Shown: one piece after another, positions 26,672 to 39,265 of the stretch
How positions within the stretch are numbered: position 1 is the stretch's first letter
Layout of the letters: each line of letters starts with the position of its first letter
NCBI GenBank assembly: GCA_025093985.1
Contig: JACAAK010000003.1
Coordinates: 2,542,001-2,606,000, forward strand
DNA from: Calvatia gigantea
Lineage: Eukaryota > Basidiomycota > Agaricomycetes > Agaricales > Lycoperdaceae
Length of the DNA: 64,000 nucleotides
Direction: 5' to 3'
The notes under the pieces: model-generated
What the model was told of the DNA's origin: nothing
Database searches by the model: none
Seen by the model: the letters and a program-made list of their open reading frames with translations, nothing else
Made by a program: the position numbers and the translations under genes

Positions 26672-28659
26672 ATGGCCACAGGATCGCTTAAATTGAATGT
26701 TTTGATGTGTAGGTTTTCTTCTTCCTACAACTCCTTTCCCTTGCCCTTATCTGATCACACTAACCCGTAGGTGGAACTGTGCGTCACAGCCATCCAAACT
26801 CCCATTTCAGCATCACGTTTTAATTTCCATCGAGGGAGAATATACCACAGGATGGACTGCCTCTGGTGCCTCTCAATCAGACAAAAAGGTCGGTGCAGCT
26901 TCTGCAAAAGTGTAACACTTTACCCACCGCCTGCATTATCGTTAGATCGGGGTATGGCATCCGATATACGGCCTGTTGAAACTCATAAACTTAACCCCTT
27001 AAGGTTGTTGGTCTAACTCTCTTTGACCTTCGACGAAGGGGAAAGGTGACGGTATTCTCCTGCTATTCACTATCATCTCCTGAACGTCAAATGTTCCATA
27101 GGTCGATAAACTCGGTATGGTGGGAGTCAATGGCAAGAAATTTCCCGATATCCGCCAGCACCTCGCACAAAATATTGGCCAAGCTTATAAAGACATGAAC
27201 CTCGAGTGGGTTCCCAGCGATCTTTCCGCCCATATCCGCTGATCTGCCATCAGGTTTGAAGAATTCCCAAAGAACGGCAACGTTGATCCCGAGGCTTGTC
27301 AGTTGTCCGTGCTACACCCGTTGCGTCAACCCAAGCTGATCAAAACACAGTCAAAGAAGCCATTGACAAGCTCAAGCCAGGCGACGCAATCATTATCTTC
27401 ACACCGGACAGTAAGCCTAAGACACTCTTGTTGGCACTCTCTATAACTTGACACACCGAACCTAGGCACCCACTACAAGATCGCAATCTATGCGATTGAA
27501 CGAGGACTTCATGTCTTGGTTACCAAGCCGGCGGCCCAACTACTCTCTCATCACAATGAATTAATCACCGCTGCGGAAAAACACAAAGTTATTTGCTTTG
27601 TCGAGCATCACAAACGGTGGGGGCGCCTTCCCTGTCAGTCGAGGTAGAGTGTTAATGCCCCGTGCATTAGCTTCGATCCTGCATACAGTGATGCCAAAGC
27701 CCGGGCCCAGACCCTGGGTGAATTCAACTTCTTCAGCGCCTGGATGAGCCAACCGAAACGCCAACTCGAGACCTTCCACGCTTGGGCAGGTAAAGACTCG
27801 GACATCAGGTTAGTCAAACCCATCGGAAACCCTATTGCTGTCCCCGCGCTGAGAAGGTACTAACACCCATCATACAAAGTTACTACCTTTCGGCCCATCA
27901 CGTTGACATCTGCTGCTGGATCCTTCAAGACATCGCCATTCCAACTCGCGTAGTTGCCAGCGCCGCCACCGGTATCGCCACAAGTGAACCTTACAACTGC
28001 GTACCGGGGACCGAGGACACCATCACTCTTCTTGTGGATTGGCAGTCGATTAAGAGTCCTCAGCACAAGGGAACCGGAGTCTACACTGCCAGCTGGGCGG
28101 CTCCGCTCAAGGCCGGCGTACATACCGCACAGCACTGGTATTATATGGCGGAAAGGGTCAGTCACCCTCGTGCCCAAGCGGCTACCCAGAGTTCACTTTC
28201 GCCCCCTCGCTGACACCTTTTGCCCAATCAGGGTGACATCAACATTGATCAAGCACACAGAGGATATGATATTACTGTCGACGACACAGGGAAGGCCTGG
28301 TTCAATCCATTTTAGTGAGTTGTTGCATTTTATGATCCCAGGTCGCTTATGTTTCAATGGCACAATTTGCTAATGCCGTGGCGCCCGTATTTCGCTGCAG
28401 TATGAAATACCCCCCATCAGAAACGGGCCATTTCGATGGTCAACATGGATACGGTTATATCTCGATCGAAAAGTTTATCGATGCTGCGCGCAGTGTGAAC
28501 GCCGGCGAGACTGCAGTATCTGAATTCGATAGGCACGGCCTTCCTACAATCCGGAACACAGTCTTGACAACGGCTATCCTCAACGCTGGTCGCATCAGTC
28601 TGGATGAAAAGAGACCTGTCAGCATCAAGAAGATTGGGGACCAATGGGTCTTGGAATGA
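26672..28659 (+). CDS. Gfo/Idh/MocA family NAD(P)-dependent oxidoreductase
   Basis: Twelve exons (26672-26708, 26771-26778, 26835-26888, 27004-27045, 27102-27205, 27254-27297, 27351-27410, 27466-27616, 27671-27808, 27880-28156, 28232-28314, 28401-28659) splice in phase to 418 residues. The Rossmann loop CGTGEYTTGW spans three exons, one of only 8 nt. [12 protein letters not shown] segment holds the catalytic Lys of the EKP-like motif (Lys in TKP here), and HHVDICCW carries the active-site Asp/His region. The C-terminal sheet domain ends in [14 protein letters not shown]. Such enzymes oxidise or reduce sugars or sugar acids; the substrate cannot be told. No sugar-transport or polysaccharide genes adjoin it. 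It is divergent from ITC1 across a 1.2-kb gap. Confidence 0.88.
26771..26778 (+). other. Eight-nucleotide micro-exon in the Gfo/Idh/MocA gene
   Basis: The eight bases GTGGAACT sit between an AG acceptor at 26769-26770 and a GT donor at 26779. They supply part of Cys, Gly and Thr in the Rossmann CGTGEY loop. Skipping or extending the exon destroys the frame or the Gly-rich loop, so the micro-exon is the best model. Confidence 0.75.
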
Positions 28660-29927
28660 AGTGGCATCATATGGCGACAAACTTCCATGGTTAACTTTTG
28701 TGCTCGACCTATGTAGTAACCCTATCCTTACGTGTGACTATTTTACCCAACATCCGTCAGAATTTGGAATTTGTCCAACTTTTATGGGAAGGCCTTTGTG
28801 TTGATATTGATGCCAGGTGAGGGTACAGAATGTTTGTCCACATTAAACACAAGGGATCTATTGGGATAGCAATAACTCCACTTCCCTCTCACGTCGGTCA
28901 AGTTTCACGGTTTGTCCCTGGATCATTGCGGAGTTAGTGTTGGTTACCAGGGCCAATGAAGGCCAGAATGTACGTCCATAACAATAAACGCATTCTTAAC
29001 CCGGCCGCGCTGTGAGGGTACTTATCATCTCTGAACAGGTCAACCACATGTATTGCTATAGTTGGCGTATGCGCAAAGGAGTATGAAAGTCCTTGTGGCC
29101 CGGAATACGAGCCAAGTATTCATTAATAGAATGCAATAACAAGCTCGGTTGAGAATGGACTGGGTGCAAAAGGGGTTGAAATAGCCGTATTGATGAGATT
29201 GCGGCAAAGTCGGACAAGGTGTGACAGCGCGGGGGAGCAAGGCCAGGAAGTATTGATGCCGGAGCACCCACTCGTTCAACACGGCGAGGGACCAAGGCGA
29301 AAAACAAACCAACTATATATAAAGTGAAGAATAAAATACTTCTTATGGACGAAAGTGACGGAACTGAAGAATAAAGAAGGGGCTGCCGTCTTGTAAGAGA
29401 AAAGATTGTGTGGAGGCGGATGGTGAATGGCTTGCAAAATGAGATGAATGAAAAGTGGTATGCATAGTGACGGACATGAGAACGAGTGTGATAGTCGGAC
29501 GATTTGTCAAAATGACCAGAGGATGCCGAAGGAGACCGCTTATACTAGACTATGAGCCAGGTCAAAGAACGGAAAAGGGAACGGAGAGTCCAGGTAACAA
29601 AGTAAACAAACTAAAATCGTTTGACCAAGACCTCGAATCTTCGACAAGTGCCAAGTGCGACGAGGTGACGGTACCCTGTCCCACCGCCCGATATCCATCT
29701 TTTCACCTTCCGATAGGTTGCACGCCTTGCCAGAATAGAATAGTAAGTGCGGGTGATGATATCGACGTTTGCTAGGGAAAATGATGGATAGGTGAGTGAA
29801 TTGCGAAGAGATGTGTTACGGGGCGGAAGTCGGTGCGACGTGTATTGGTGGTACATTTTGCGGATTGTTGTATTTTGAACACGACAAAAGAAACAGGGAC
29901 GGGGGAAAGTACAAGGGTCAAGACCTA
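28660..29927. other. Long convergent intergenic region
   Basis: Nearly 1.3 kb between the convergent oxidoreductase and cyclin genes. No coding frame is convincing. It may hold long 3' UTRs or an unseen non-coding RNA. Confidence 0.55.
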
Positions 29928-31422
29928 TTATGAGACGAGCGTTGTTCGAGGCGAGGAAATGTTCAGGTTGTGGAGAGCAGATCGACCGAAGGTGACGAAA
30001 TCATGGGGAAGAAATTGCTCCGGAACAGTTTCTATGCGATGTTTGTTGACCACAGGCTCGAAATGTGACGGCTGGTTTTCCTTGTTGTCTGAGGAATACG
30101 AACCGGAAAATGGATCGCTAGAGAATGTTGGCGTGTTCGGAGTGAGTGGCATGTCGTCAGATACATCTGATAGTGATGTGGTCGAGCTTGGGGGTGTAAT
30201 GACTGTACACATGTTCTTGCGCTTTGGTGTGACAGGCAGCGCAGGAAGGGTATGAGGGACAAATCTGCCACCTTGCAGATAGTACTGAACAACAAAGGTC
30301 GCCGCCTTGGAGTAGAACGCGTAGGAGTATTTTTTGATGAGTGTTTCTGATAAGTCGTTGACATGTTTAGACAACCGGGCATCAAGGCACTCAATAACCT
30401 CGAGACACTCGTCTGTCTCCTCCCACTGCCGGCGGGGCTTGCCACACAAGAAACGGGCAAGGGTCAATGCACCCAACGCAATTGTAGAGGGCGGGTATTT
30501 GATGAACTCGCGATAGAAGAGGGTAATTTCCATCAAGAAACGCGCGACGTGCTGGACCTTGGTGTCCTCCATACAAGGGCCACAGCACATAAGCCTAAGC
30601 CAAGCCTCAGCAGTCGGATGACCGAGACTCCATTGGATCGTTGAAAGAACGTGACCTTCCATTTGGATGAACGCAGATTCTTCGTATGTCTCACGACAGA
30701 TCTGGGCTAGGTCCTGAACAGTTGGTACACGTTCCTTTGCGTCCTCAAATTTGGCAGCAATCCACAATGCAGCACAACCAACGAGCTGGTAATGCTTGAT
30801 ATAAACGATGCGACGAGAGACATATCGATCCACAATGTTGAGGGTGAGATAAAGCGTCTCCGGACGCAGACGGAAAGTAAAGTGGATTTCTACGAGGAAA
30901 TCTACCAGGCAGGGGCGCATGTGCCATCGGATCTCAGGCTGTTGATCCATAGACTGAGTCGAGGACATGGTAAAACGCTAGATGCAGATTAGGGAATAGC
31001 TGAGCATGCAAGGTTTGACGAACATCAACAGTTACAAAACCACTGACCTCCATATCATGCATATAATAGCGGATTTCATCGCGATACTCTTCCTCGAGTA
31101 AGACGTTTTCTTTTCGGCAATAATATTGAGCCTCACGGAGACGCTGCTGCTGCTGAAGGAGGGCAAGCTTGGCAGAGCGAGGGGAGCGACGGGTGTAGGA
31201 GGCGAGAAGTGATGGAGACCTAGGGTTGTGGCCTTTGTGGATGCCATGGGGAGAGGGGCGCTTCTTAGGGTAGATAAGGGAGTTGCGAGTCTGGCGGGTA
31301 GAGGAAATGGAGACGTCCTTCATGTCGAGACCAGTTGAATCAAAGGTGGGAGAAACTGATGCGGACCTAGAAGAAGAAAACGGGTTAGCATCGCCCAAGC
31401 TGATGGTGTCAAAGAACGCCAT
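29928..31422 (-). CDS. G1-type cyclin (Puc1/Cln-like)
   Basis: Two exons (31422-31048, 30977-29928) give 474 residues. A cyclin box starts at about residue 120 with YMHDMERFTMSSTQSMDQQP and continues WHMRPCLVDFLVEIH, LTLNIVDRYVS, YQLVGCAALWIAAKFEDAKE and ILSTIQWSLG-type helices. The extended second half of the box (LARFLCGK...) is present. The C-terminus is rich in Ser, Pro, Thr and Asp (about 380-435) and looks like a PEST tail, as expected for an unstable G1 cyclin. No B-type destruction box was noticed before the cyclin box. It would activate Cdc28/Cdk1 at Start. It has an unusually long gene-free region upstream (3.7 kb). Confidence 0.85.
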
Positions 31423-31544
31423 GGAGGGCGTCTGTCGTGCGGAGAAAAGGGGGACGCCCTGTCGATGGGCCACACAAGGAGCGCGGGCGACGACAGAGAC
31501 TTGACACAGTTGGGGGAGGTGGGGAGCCCGGCCAAACAAAGGGC

Positions 31545-31551
31545 CACGAAA
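31545..31551 (+). promoter_or_regulatory. Possible SCB (CACGAAA) in the cyclin promoter
   Basis: CACGAAA, the core site of yeast SBF, lies about 125 bp upstream of the cyclin start. A single 7-mer can occur by chance, so this is only suggestive of G1/S control. Confidence 0.25.
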
Positions 31552-31700
31552 CAACCGTCAGAGGGGAAAACAAATATGGGCTTTGCGATCGGTGTGGTAC
31601 CGTGGTCCAAAAATAACACAAAATACACAATAAATGGCAGACCACTCACGAGCTGGAGATGAAGCAAGGAAAGCTGCATACACTGACAGAAGGAGACAGT

Positions 31701-31726
31701 GACGACGACGACGACGACGACGACGA
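31701..31726. repeat. GAC trinucleotide repeat upstream of the cyclin
   Basis: Eight GAC units followed by GA are seen in the 5' region of the cyclin, about 280 bp before the start codon. It is a simple microsatellite. Confidence 0.95.
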
Positions 31727-34700
31727 GAAAACGTGTGTCGAGATTGGGGTGAGAAGTAGAAAGCTGGGAGAGACAGACTACTTGTCTATGAGGGGTGTCG
31801 TGAGCGTTTGTCGTGAGGAAGAAGGTGAGTCGCGTGCGCCTGAGGGGCGGGCACGACGACGGGGGAAAGAGAGAAGGGAATGATAGAAGAATATAAAAGA
31901 GAAACGACGGTGATTGGCAAAGGCCAACAGGCTGAGGCAACTCTGATGGCAGCTTTCGGGTCCAAGCTGTGGTTTATCAGCTCCCGATCAGGGAGGTCTA
32001 TATCCAGCCACATCCATCAACCTCCCAACCCCACCCAGCACGTTCCCCTGTCCATCCATCTCTCCACCTATTGGGGGCCCAAACAAGACGCTGAGCTACC
32101 CTAGACAAGTGCAAAACACTGGACAAGACCACTACTTGCGGTGGTCATACATTCCTCACCACCTCCACCTGATCACCTGGGTAAGAAAGGGAGAAAACAG
32201 CCACGCGGTTGGCCGCGGGCCCAAATCGGGAAAGGATCTATCCTCGTCGGACCGTCAATCTGACCGTTCCCACGACCCCACGTTTTACAGCGAGCTCAAT
32301 ACATGCACATGACGTAGATCCTCTCGTCCATAGGCTCCGAAACTTCATTGCAGCAAGGCAAATACAACTCACCTTGAGTTGTCAAAAATTCCGCACCAAC
32401 TTGTAATGGCCCTCTACGGATAATCGTGGTTAATACACAAACACTTTTTTTTCCTTTATTCGTGTTGACCAGCAACTCACCAATGGAGTCGGGTGGATGC
32501 GGGGAAGGATGTGACTGCTGTCAAGGAAAACTGGAAGTGGAGGCTGCGCAGTGGTATGCATCCATCGTCAGCACGGCATCAAAACACAATGAAAATTGTC
32601 ACGTACGTTGCAAAAACGATTGTTGGAACTGGTTGTCACAGAAATTAAGGGAGACGGGGATTACTTTGTATTGTTGCAGTGGATTACGACCGAGCGACGA
32701 TGAGAAACCAAAAGAATGACTGGAGTGAGTTGCGAGGGAGAAAGAGAAGTCTAAGAGTGTCGCCACTTGGATTGACCACAAGGAGTTTCGGCAGGGTCGG
32801 ACACACGCTCGAAATGAATAGAGCGTGTCCAAAGAGGCTTCCAGCTGACGAGGATAGGAATAAACCTTGCTCGGCAACTGAGAGAGGCACAAAGGCGACT
32901 AGAGAGGGATGGAGGGAAAGTTGCGCCAGCGGACGAGAAGCAACTTTTCAAGGACAAAGGACGAGGTCGTGCGCTATACCCGCTTATCCCTTACCTTACT
33001 TCCAGGCTCACTTCGTAATTCGATCCAAATCGATCCCTTTTTTGATTCCACGTTCCTCGCCTGCAGGCAGCCGGCGTCTATGTCCTTGGCATTATGTAAG
33101 CCATCCCTCTGTCAGTTTGGGGATTCTTCGCTCAAATGGGCTCACAGGCTTTCCTTGGTTGTCTTAGCTTTTCTGCTACGTTTGTGTCCGAGAATCCCAA
33201 GGATTGATCGATTAACAGGCTACTGTCTGCTTCAGCCCTCCGACTTTTTTTGTCACTAAGCCAGCCCTAATACTGGTCCCATTTTTTTCCCCGGTCTACT
33301 GTGGCCCTTCCTTGTCTCCTACTCCTCTTCATATTTCACCCTGATGAGGTTTGTCGACCGAGTGTGAATTCGTCGCCGAATTGTCATCGTTCATAGACCT
33401 TTTGACTGCCTCTTCCATCAGTCATTTCCTGCCATCATTCCGCCGCTCACTCAATTGTATTCGCGCTGTCTAGTGATATAGTGGACTTGTTTGACGTACT
33501 CCCTCCCTTCTTACTTTGTGCGCTTGCCAACTCACTTTAGCCAATTGTCCGATCCAACCTTGGGTTTATTGATGCCAATCATCCATGCAGTTAAGACAGT
33601 TACTGCAGGCAGTCTCTTATTATGGTAAATAATGGTGTGCAGCCCACTCACTTCCACACTTCCACGGCGCCCGAGAAGAAGCAGGGACGTGTCAGTTGAT
33701 GTTCTCTTGTGAAATCTCATGGGCGTCCTCACCGGCGATAACAAATGCACAATCGGCCCCACGATCACTGCCAGATCCTGATCTCCTTTTCCCCAGCCGC
33801 GTATCCGGTCGTCCAGAGAGCCCGTCCAGCGATTTTGAACGCACAAGATTTCCCTGATTACCCACTGCTCTAGTGTTCTGATGCGATAGAAGCGTGGATA
33901 TTGGGTGCATCCCTCGGCAACGTCGTCCCATCGTTCTTGTCCCTCCCTTCTCTTTCATCCCGTGCTGTCATTACATTCTATCGCTTGTATAAAAGGTGCA
34001 ACAGCTTTCCCCCACGAGCTGAGTAGAAATTACAAGCGTTGCTGAGAAGGATCAACGCCACTAAAGTGACTTGCTTCTGTCCGATTTCACATCACCTACC
34101 CTCCCTTTACGTTGCCTACTTGGTCCAAAATGGTTTCAGAATCCCGTCGGGTGCTGCCTAGTGGGGCTTCCCAAAGCCTTAAAGGGCCACCAACTTGTTA
34201 ACTAGAACCAGACTATTTTCTGGCATGAGTATTTGTTTGTGATTGATGACACAGACCAAGCCTCATGAGAACCTTGTAGCGTGGACGCGGAGCGTTGTGG
34301 ACTTTCTCTCTGTGGAACCTTTAAAAGAGCAAGTTCAGCCGTGTTTTTTTCCACGTCATATTGAGTTTCTGCATTGTGGCGAAGGAACTTCATTTTACGA
34401 AGTCATGTTCAAAGTGCTTGATTTGGCTTAAAGGTCACATTGTCTGGTATACCATTTTTGCTGGTGTATGACTCTCGGAGGTGCGAGGAAATATTCTGAA
34501 TTGATAGACCCTGTTTCGAGGGACAATCCTCTTTACTCATGTCCTTTTTTGTAGACGCAGTCTCCGTTCAGGTTGAGTGGGCGAAATACCGTGACGAACC
34601 AGCTCGAACAAGACACAAGAGGCCGCAAATTTCCCTTGTTTTGCGATGATGCATTTCGGATAACCGGACAACCTACAAAATGGGCACCCGGCCTTTTACA

Positions 34701-35133
34701 GGGCCAAATTTACTAGCTTTCCGATTCCTTATCCCCATACTTAATGTTTTGCTTGCATCTCGTTGATGGAGTAACCTAACAGTCAGATGTACCTGAGCCG
34801 ACACGGATACAGGGTGGCAGGAGTACGTGGACTGCGATGTCGGCGATACCTACCTGTGCGGGGCGCACGGACTCAGTTCAAGAAACTCCTTATGGAGCCC
34901 TTACGATTCATTCAAATTTGCCTCACGATCTTTTGGGACCTCTACAGCGCCATGAGAGCAGCGGTCTTGATAACATACGTGCCATAAAACATAAGTACGA
35001 ATTCGGTACTACTCGTCCAGGAATACCGCAGGAAAAAGAGTAGGGAAGCTGACATGCTTGTGGCCGGAAAGAAAGGATGGTAGAATTAAGACACGGTTGG
35101 GGAAGAAGAGAATGCTTATGGTATCAGTGGAAA

Positions 35134-38100
35134 TCACTCTCGCGGAGCCCCGCCCATTAAGAGAGCAATCAAATCATTTGTATGACCGTTGTTTGGCCCA
35201 TTCAATCCAGGTTGGAAATGAGGAGGCATGAGGTGAGGGGGAACATGGGGAGGGAGATGGGTCTGTTGTGGACGTCCTCCAGGAAGAGTGCCTGGCAAGT
35301 TTTGTTGAGGATTGAAGAGCGGGTTCCCTCTTGGACCGGGTAGATTATATCCACCAATATTCATAATCTGGTTTGGATTCTGCGACCGCAACTCCATATT
35401 GTTTCCAGGTCCCATTGGCGCCAAACTTAGATGGGGGGTTTGACCCTGCATTTGGTGAAGGTTGGGGATGGGCCCTCGCAATTGAGGATTGTTGAAATTG
35501 AGGTTATTGGCCATAGCGAAGTTGCTAAACGGTTGTTGCTGAGGTGCGTTGTGTTGTATGCCGGGATGGAGGGGGGTATTGGGATGGCCTACGAGGCCTA
35601 GGAGCTGTGCAGGGTCGTGGGGAGGACGACCACCGAGGTTAGCCAAACCAGGTGGTAAGCGTTGGGGTTGCAAATTCGATAGCTGGTTATGTGGGCCTAC
35701 ACCTGGTGAAGGCCCACCACGAAATTGCGCTTGGTGTGAAGGTAGTCCAATCCCACGGCCATTTTGGGGCACATACATGGGCGGATTCGGTCCGGTAAAC
35801 GGGTCAGGACCTCGTTGCTGCTGCTGCTGCTGCAGTCGCTGTAAGTGAAACTGTAATGCTTCATCAGGTAGATCTTGATAAAGTGTGCCATTGTCGCGAC
35901 TTCGGGAGGGCAGGGTAGTTCTGAGACCCGGTACCATTCCATCCGGTACAAACCGATCATCGAGGCGACTGTCGTACAAAGCATCCAATCGGCTATTTGA
36001 TTGGAGGTGTTGGGATTGAGGTGGCAGGCTATTCATAGTGTTAGCTTGGTTGAGGACCCCGTTATTCATAGGATGCTGTGGAGTGGGATGATTGAGCATG
36101 TTGGCGCGGTGGGCCTGATTCAAATTGTGAGAACAGTTTGTAAGGTGCGGTAGACATGATATACCTGGGAAGAGTTATTCAGCATAGCGAAAATGTCCTC
36201 CATGGTTCTTTCTGCAGGTCCGGTGGGGGCACCACCATAGGCAATATGCTCTTGTCTGTGCAAAGGATTCGGAGAGGAAGATAAGAAACCTGTCGGTGTC
36301 TGCGGTTTGTACCCAGGCAACGCATTCTCCCTTGTCTTGTTATCGAAGAATTTGGCAAATCGACTTCCTTTGCTGCCCGCATAAGTCAGGCCATTAGTCT
36401 CATCGTACGTATGACTAGGAGCCGAAGGGTAATTTTGTTTGTCCGTGAGTTGCTGATTGAGATCGATTTGTCCTGGCATTACGAGTTGAGCGTGCTCTTC
36501 TTCAAGGCGCATTTGCTCTTCAAAGGGAGAGAGACCTTGAGCTCGAAGCGTACTGGGTTTGACCATTGTCTCGATAGCAAGGCCTATAAGTAAGTTGAGT
36601 AAGCGAATCAAACATGATGGTCTTCCATACCATTTGGCGATGTTGATGAGCTCGACAATGGATTGACAGGCGATTTGGCTAATGGTCGGCTGCTAAGCGC
36701 GAGGAAGCGCGAGCCGGCAGGGGGGTTGTACTCCGCAGATCTCTCCGAAATTTGTGGGGCGTGGTTGTCACCCGGCAGGATTTCAGGGAATGAGGTGGAT
36801 GTAGATGGGGGTTTTTGGTGCGCGTCTTTTGAGGAAGCCGAAGATGAATCGAGACCAGGCGTAGAGGGTGAGGGTTGAAGATTGAAACTGGTCTGTGTAG
36901 GTGCTGGAGGTTGCTCCACCGCATCTGAATATCAGGTCAGAAAGGGAAAGTAGGACCTTAAGCCAACTTACCACTAATATGGGCAGCAGCGGGCCTGGAG
37001 TCGTTGGGGGAGTCCGGGGTTGGTGGCGGATTCTTCTTTTCCTCCTCTCGCTTCATCAGTAGCTTGAAGAGTTGGATCTCATCAAGGCCCTTCTCATTCG
37101 TCTCTTGACCAGCTGATGAGTTGGGATCGCCAACTGTGTCCTTCTCTTGAGGCGCCAACTCCTTCTCCTTGAGACCCTTCTTCCAAGCTTGAATACCATC
37201 CAGCTCGCCAGTGCTGCTTTTCCCACCTAAGATGCCAGTTGTACTTGCTGGCACATAAGTCTCCATCCACGCTGGTTCCTTTTCCTTCTCTCGCTCCCGC
37301 CGTTCATCACGGTCTTTGTGTTCATCGCCATTGGCCGCAGATTTCCTATCGCGACCAGGGGCGCGTTTGTAGCGGCCGTCCTTTTCATCCGCATTTGCCC
37401 AGCGACGGTCACTAGAAGGTTCCCAATGGTCGCCTCGGTCTCTTTCTCTGACACGCAACTCCCGATCCCGTTCAGCGCGACGCGCAGCTATACGTTCCTC
37501 ACGCTTGCCATCATCGCGCCAACGACGAGGGTCACCATCTTGATCACGGTCGGCATCCCGCTCGCGCTTGAGGTCATCACGATCACGATCGTTTCTTGAG
37601 GATCTATCTTTACCATCATCCTTTTCGCGCCGTGGCCTTGAAGGTGAGCGTCGTGATCTCGAAGATTCCCGAGCTCTTGATCTTGCTCGGTCACGGTCAT
37701 CCCGGTCTAGTCAGGAGTCAGGCTTCAGTAAATAAGAGGATAAGAAAAAGTGTTTACCGTCGCGGTTCGTTCGTAAAGCCTCATCTATCAGTTGTTAAGA
37801 AAACGACAAGAAAATATAGCGAGGGAACAACACACTTCGCCGCCAGTCATCACCACCCTCGCCTGATCGTTTCTTCTGAGATTCTCGGGCATCTCGCCTA
37901 TGGCTGGCTGTGGATTGATTCTGGGATGACGTTCTATTTGATGAACTGGAGTTGTGGTGTGGTGCTGATTCCCTTTCCTTTCCTCGTGCACTGGCAGATA
38001 ACATGCCTAGTCGGTCGCGGTCATATTTATCGGAGAGCTGGAGGTCAAGTTTGTAAATAAAGGCAGAGAGAATGCCGAAGGAAGGGCCTACGTGACGAAG

Positions 38101-38765
38101 ACCTTCTTTGTCGCGGATTTCTCTATCTCTGTCTCCATCACGTTCGCGGTCCCGGTCGTTCGAACGTAATGATTGATGCTTGAAATTACCCATCTGCGAG
38201 GGCTGAGACAGAGTGGAGCGGAATGAAGGACGTGAAGATGCATCTGTAGAAGACTGAATAAAAGTTCCAATGAAAGACAAGACGAATGGGACCCACCTCC
38301 ATCCTCGAGTTCTCTTCGGAACCTAAAAGGGAAACGGAGTCGCAAAGTTAAAGAAGGAGATTGTAAAACCAATGGTTGAGCAGCAATACCTTCTGTCTCG
38401 GCCACTGTTGGAAGTCAAGTCACTTTCTTTCTTCGTCAGGAGGATTTCATTGTCGCTTATGTGTGAGAAAATGAGCCACGAAGCAAGACTACATCAACGC
38501 AGAAGACGAACCCGAACCACTGCTTAAGTTCCGGCATATTGGGAGGAAGTTGGACGAGAGGTGAATTGTAGAGATGAAGGAGCTGTTCGCGAGTATATAC
38601 TCGCATTGGCCGGAGCTCAGAGGAAGGTTTTTCAAGAGGCTCGGTTGGGTGGCCTGGGGAGTCATGCAAACTAGTTTTTGCATAGGAGTCGACAAGAGCC
38701 TTGATGGCAGCCTGCTCCTCTTCAGTCTGGTCTAGAGTTGGTGATTCTGGTTGTGGGAGTGACAT
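35134..38765 (-). CDS. EIF4ENIF1: eIF4E-transporter (4E-T) homologue
   Basis: A multi-exon gene, spliced in phase from 38765. Residues 57-63, YTREQLL, match the canonical eIF4E-binding motif YxxxxL-phi. The following region is basic and full of Arg/Asp dipeptides (RDRDRERDGDRDRE), then an acidic-basic linker with AWMETYVPASTTG, and SRFAKFFDNKTRENALP, which is a conserved 4E-T block. The C-terminal 330 residues are rich in Pro, Asn and Gln with a Gln run and end in NDLIALLMGGAPRE. 4E-T represses translation and recruits capped mRNA to decay in P-bodies. Budding yeast lacks a close copy. The disordered tail explains the many antisense frames here. Confidence 0.8.
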
Positions 38766-38779
38766 TGTGGCTAGAAGGT

Positions 38780-38793
38780 GGGGGGGGGGGGGG
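38780..38793. repeat. Homopolymer G tract in the divergent promoter
   Basis: A run of 14 G lies between the 4E-T start and the LYR-motif gene. Its length is liable to sequencing error. Confidence 0.9.
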
Positions 38794-38916
38794 CGGTGGG
38801 GGGTGCCTTGGAGTTAGTCAAAGCAGAGACGGTAGCGCTTGGCGGGCCTTGAAAACCATCAGCAGTGCAAAGTCCAAGTTTGGCAACACCTCTTCCTCCT
38901 GGCCCAAGCTCATTCA

Positions 38917-39265
38917 ATGGCTCCCTTCCGGCCAACCCTCAAGCACTTTATTCTCAGACAGGATGCCATTAACCTCTACAGACAAACAGTCCGTGCTTCT
39001 AGAGGTTCTCCTATTTTCTCTAGTCTCGTACAACCTCAGTCTGACTTCCGCACAGCGATCAAGGATCCCATGACACGGAGGGAAACCCTCACCTGGATTC
39101 GGAACGAGTTCGAGAGAAATAAACACATCACGGACATCGTAAGGCTTGTATATATTTTTTCCTGCTGGATTGTCCTGAATATTAGAATCCCGCAAGTCTC
39201 TCATTGAAGACAAAATCAGGTCGGGGAGACGTGAACTACGCCAGCTCTTTCCGTCTGTTAGGTAA
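38917..39265 (+). CDS. LYRM2: LYR-motif mitochondrial protein (LYRM2-like)
   Basis: Three exons (38917-39004, 39056-39138, 39197-39265) give only 79 residues. The LYR tripeptide is at residues 20-22 (DAINLYRQTVRAS), followed by TRRETLTWIRNEFERNKHIT and a basic C-terminal helix SGRRELRQLFPSVR. LYR proteins bind acyl carrier protein and act in assembly of respiratory complexes or Fe-S clusters in mitochondria; LYRM2 is linked to complex I. The third-exon acceptor was chosen at the AG before 39197 because it alone keeps the conserved IEDKI...GRREL helix in frame. It is divergent from the 4E-T gene by about 150 bp. Confidence 0.85.

Larger units (their letters stand above)
31423..35133. other. 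Gene-free 3.7-kb interval upstream of the cyclin
   Basis: No reading frame in this interval has splice support or a familiar protein pattern. It holds the cyclin promoter and leader, simple repeats, pyrimidine-rich stretches and the 3' flank of the next minus-strand gene. One small Cys-rich frame starts at 32484 (MESGGCGEGCDCC) and is listed as a finding. Non-coding RNAs cannot be excluded. Confidence 0.6.

Noticed and set aside
31701..31726. GAC repeat as part of a coding poly-Asp/Arg tract
   Set aside because: The frames containing it lack splice support and lie in the cyclin 5' region.
35549..35848. Plus-strand Trp/Cys/Gly-rich frame over the 4E-T tail
   Set aside because: Antisense of a Pro/Gln/Asn-rich tail; its composition follows from that.
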